Below are positions 63,587-64,000 of a DNA stretch of 64,000 bases, in pieces. Position 1 is the stretch's first letter. Each line of letters opens with the position of its first letter. Source of the DNA: Mycobacterium sp. 3519A (GTDB lineage Bacteria; Actinomycetota; Actinomycetes; Mycobacteriales; Mycobacteriaceae); NCBI RefSeq assembly GCF_900240945.1, contig NZ_OESG01000014.1, positions 1,222,015 through 1,286,014 of the forward strand, in the 5' to 3' direction. Position numbers and translations under genes: made by a program. Under the pieces are notes generated by a model, which searched no databases, was not told where the DNA came from, and saw nothing but the letters and a program-made list of their open reading frames with translations.

Positions 63587-64000
63587 ATGCCGTACACCGC
63601 AGAACGCCCGCAACAACCCGACATCGACGAACTCCGGGCACGCATCCCCGGCTGGGGGGTCGACCGGGACCCCAAGGACAGACCCGCGGTGCCCAAGATG
63701 ACCTATGATCCCGAATCCACCGGTGCCCATTGGCATTTCCCGGACCGACAGCCCGAGGGATCACCGCGAGAACGATCCATCGAGCACAAGTTCCTGACGC
63801 CGGTGTTCGGCACCTCGGCACCGCTGCGGGGCCTGTCGGGCAAGATCCGCAGGTTCGCGTACCGGCGCTACAGCGAGGGGCGTGCGGCGCACTGGCTGCT
63901 GCTCATCGCGGCCGACCGCGTCGACGCCGCCGAGAACCATCTCCGATCGTTCGCCACGCTGCACCCGGACAATCCCTTTACCGAGACCGGTGTTCGCAGT
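63587..64000 (+). CDS. Unidentified protein, 3' end beyond the window
   Basis: ATG 63587, with GGAGC 5' of it, opens a frame of 138 codons that has no stop before base 64000. The product starts MPYTAERPQQPDIDELRARI, is polar and Arg-rich, has WHFPDRQPEG in the middle, and includes a hydrophobic helix-like AAHWLLLIAADRVDAAE near residue 105. Codon use is normal for this chromosome. It follows the dehydrogenase by 16 bp and could be in its operon. Function not recognised. Confidence 0.7.
   Translation, partial: MPYTAERPQQPDIDELRARIPGWGVDRDPKDRPAVPKMTYDPESTGAHWHFPDRQPEGSPRERSIEHKFLTPVFGTSAPLRGLSGKIRRFAYRRYSEGRAAHWLLLIAADRVDAAENHLRSFATLHPDNPFTETGVRS

Overview
The window is 64 kb of high-GC, densely coded actinobacterial chromosome. 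It carries EspR, EthA/EthR, an H-NS-like lysine/alanine-rich protein, a mycobacterial-type Dps and many genes that match Mycobacterium tuberculosis proteins in length, order and motif. A Ni superoxide dismutase, a dps gene and a CopB-type ATPase point to a non-tuberculous, probably fast-growing Mycobacterium (Mycolicibacterium). The species cannot be fixed from the sequence. I see no rRNA, tRNA, CRISPR array, insertion sequence or prophage.

Layout. 1-14.0 kb resembles the M. tuberculosis Rv0135c-Rv0143c neighbourhood: TetR/P450 pair, fused methionine sulfoxide reductase, a SnoaL-like/SDR pair behind a KstR-type operator, DUF427, an AlkA-like glycosylase and a ClC channel. It is interspersed with a methyltransferase, two DUF4262 genes, an FAD oxidase, dps and aqpZ. 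14.0-17.0 kb has a thioesterase and a CopB-type copper ATPase with a RicR/CsoR-type operator. 17.4-23.4 kb is gltB-gltD. 23.5-24.7 kb has a Tat-exported polysaccharide deacetylase and a new 46-codon gene with its own ribosome binding site and hairpin. 25.7-33.0 kb is an ArsR regulator followed by six overlapping genes of a hydrogenase-4-like membrane complex (Rv0081-Rv0087 type) whose large subunit lacks every nickel ligand. 33-36 kb holds small enzymes and DNA polymerase IV. 36.2-38.4 kb is ethR/ethA with tandem operators. 38.4-46.2 kb has rraA coupled to a STAND ATPase-cyclase, a TipA-like regulator, a frameshifted hns-like gene and a copper module (YcnI, CopC, CopD). 46.4-49.5 kb pairs an ImmA-like peptidase and a 7-TM protein with espR. 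50-52 kb carries sodX/sodN where M. tuberculosis has sodA, plus a 52-aa membrane protein and a DnaA-box cluster. 52.3-64 kb follows M. tuberculosis Rv3843c-Rv3834c (glpQ1, LCP protein, IdeR-box gene, pheA, PGM-like, Rv3835, serS), then a zinc alcohol dehydrogenase and a truncated gene.

Themes are copper and iron handling (RicR-type and IdeR boxes, CopB, YcnI-CopC-CopD, Dps, NiSOD), redox and oxidative stress (Msr, NiSOD, EthA, the Ehr-like complex), glutamate synthesis, and nucleoid proteins (EspR, Hns, Dps). Two genes (hns-like and LCP) are each broken by one extra C in a C run, which may be real or a sequencing error. Comparisons with M. tuberculosis genes are from memory of those proteins, not from a database search.
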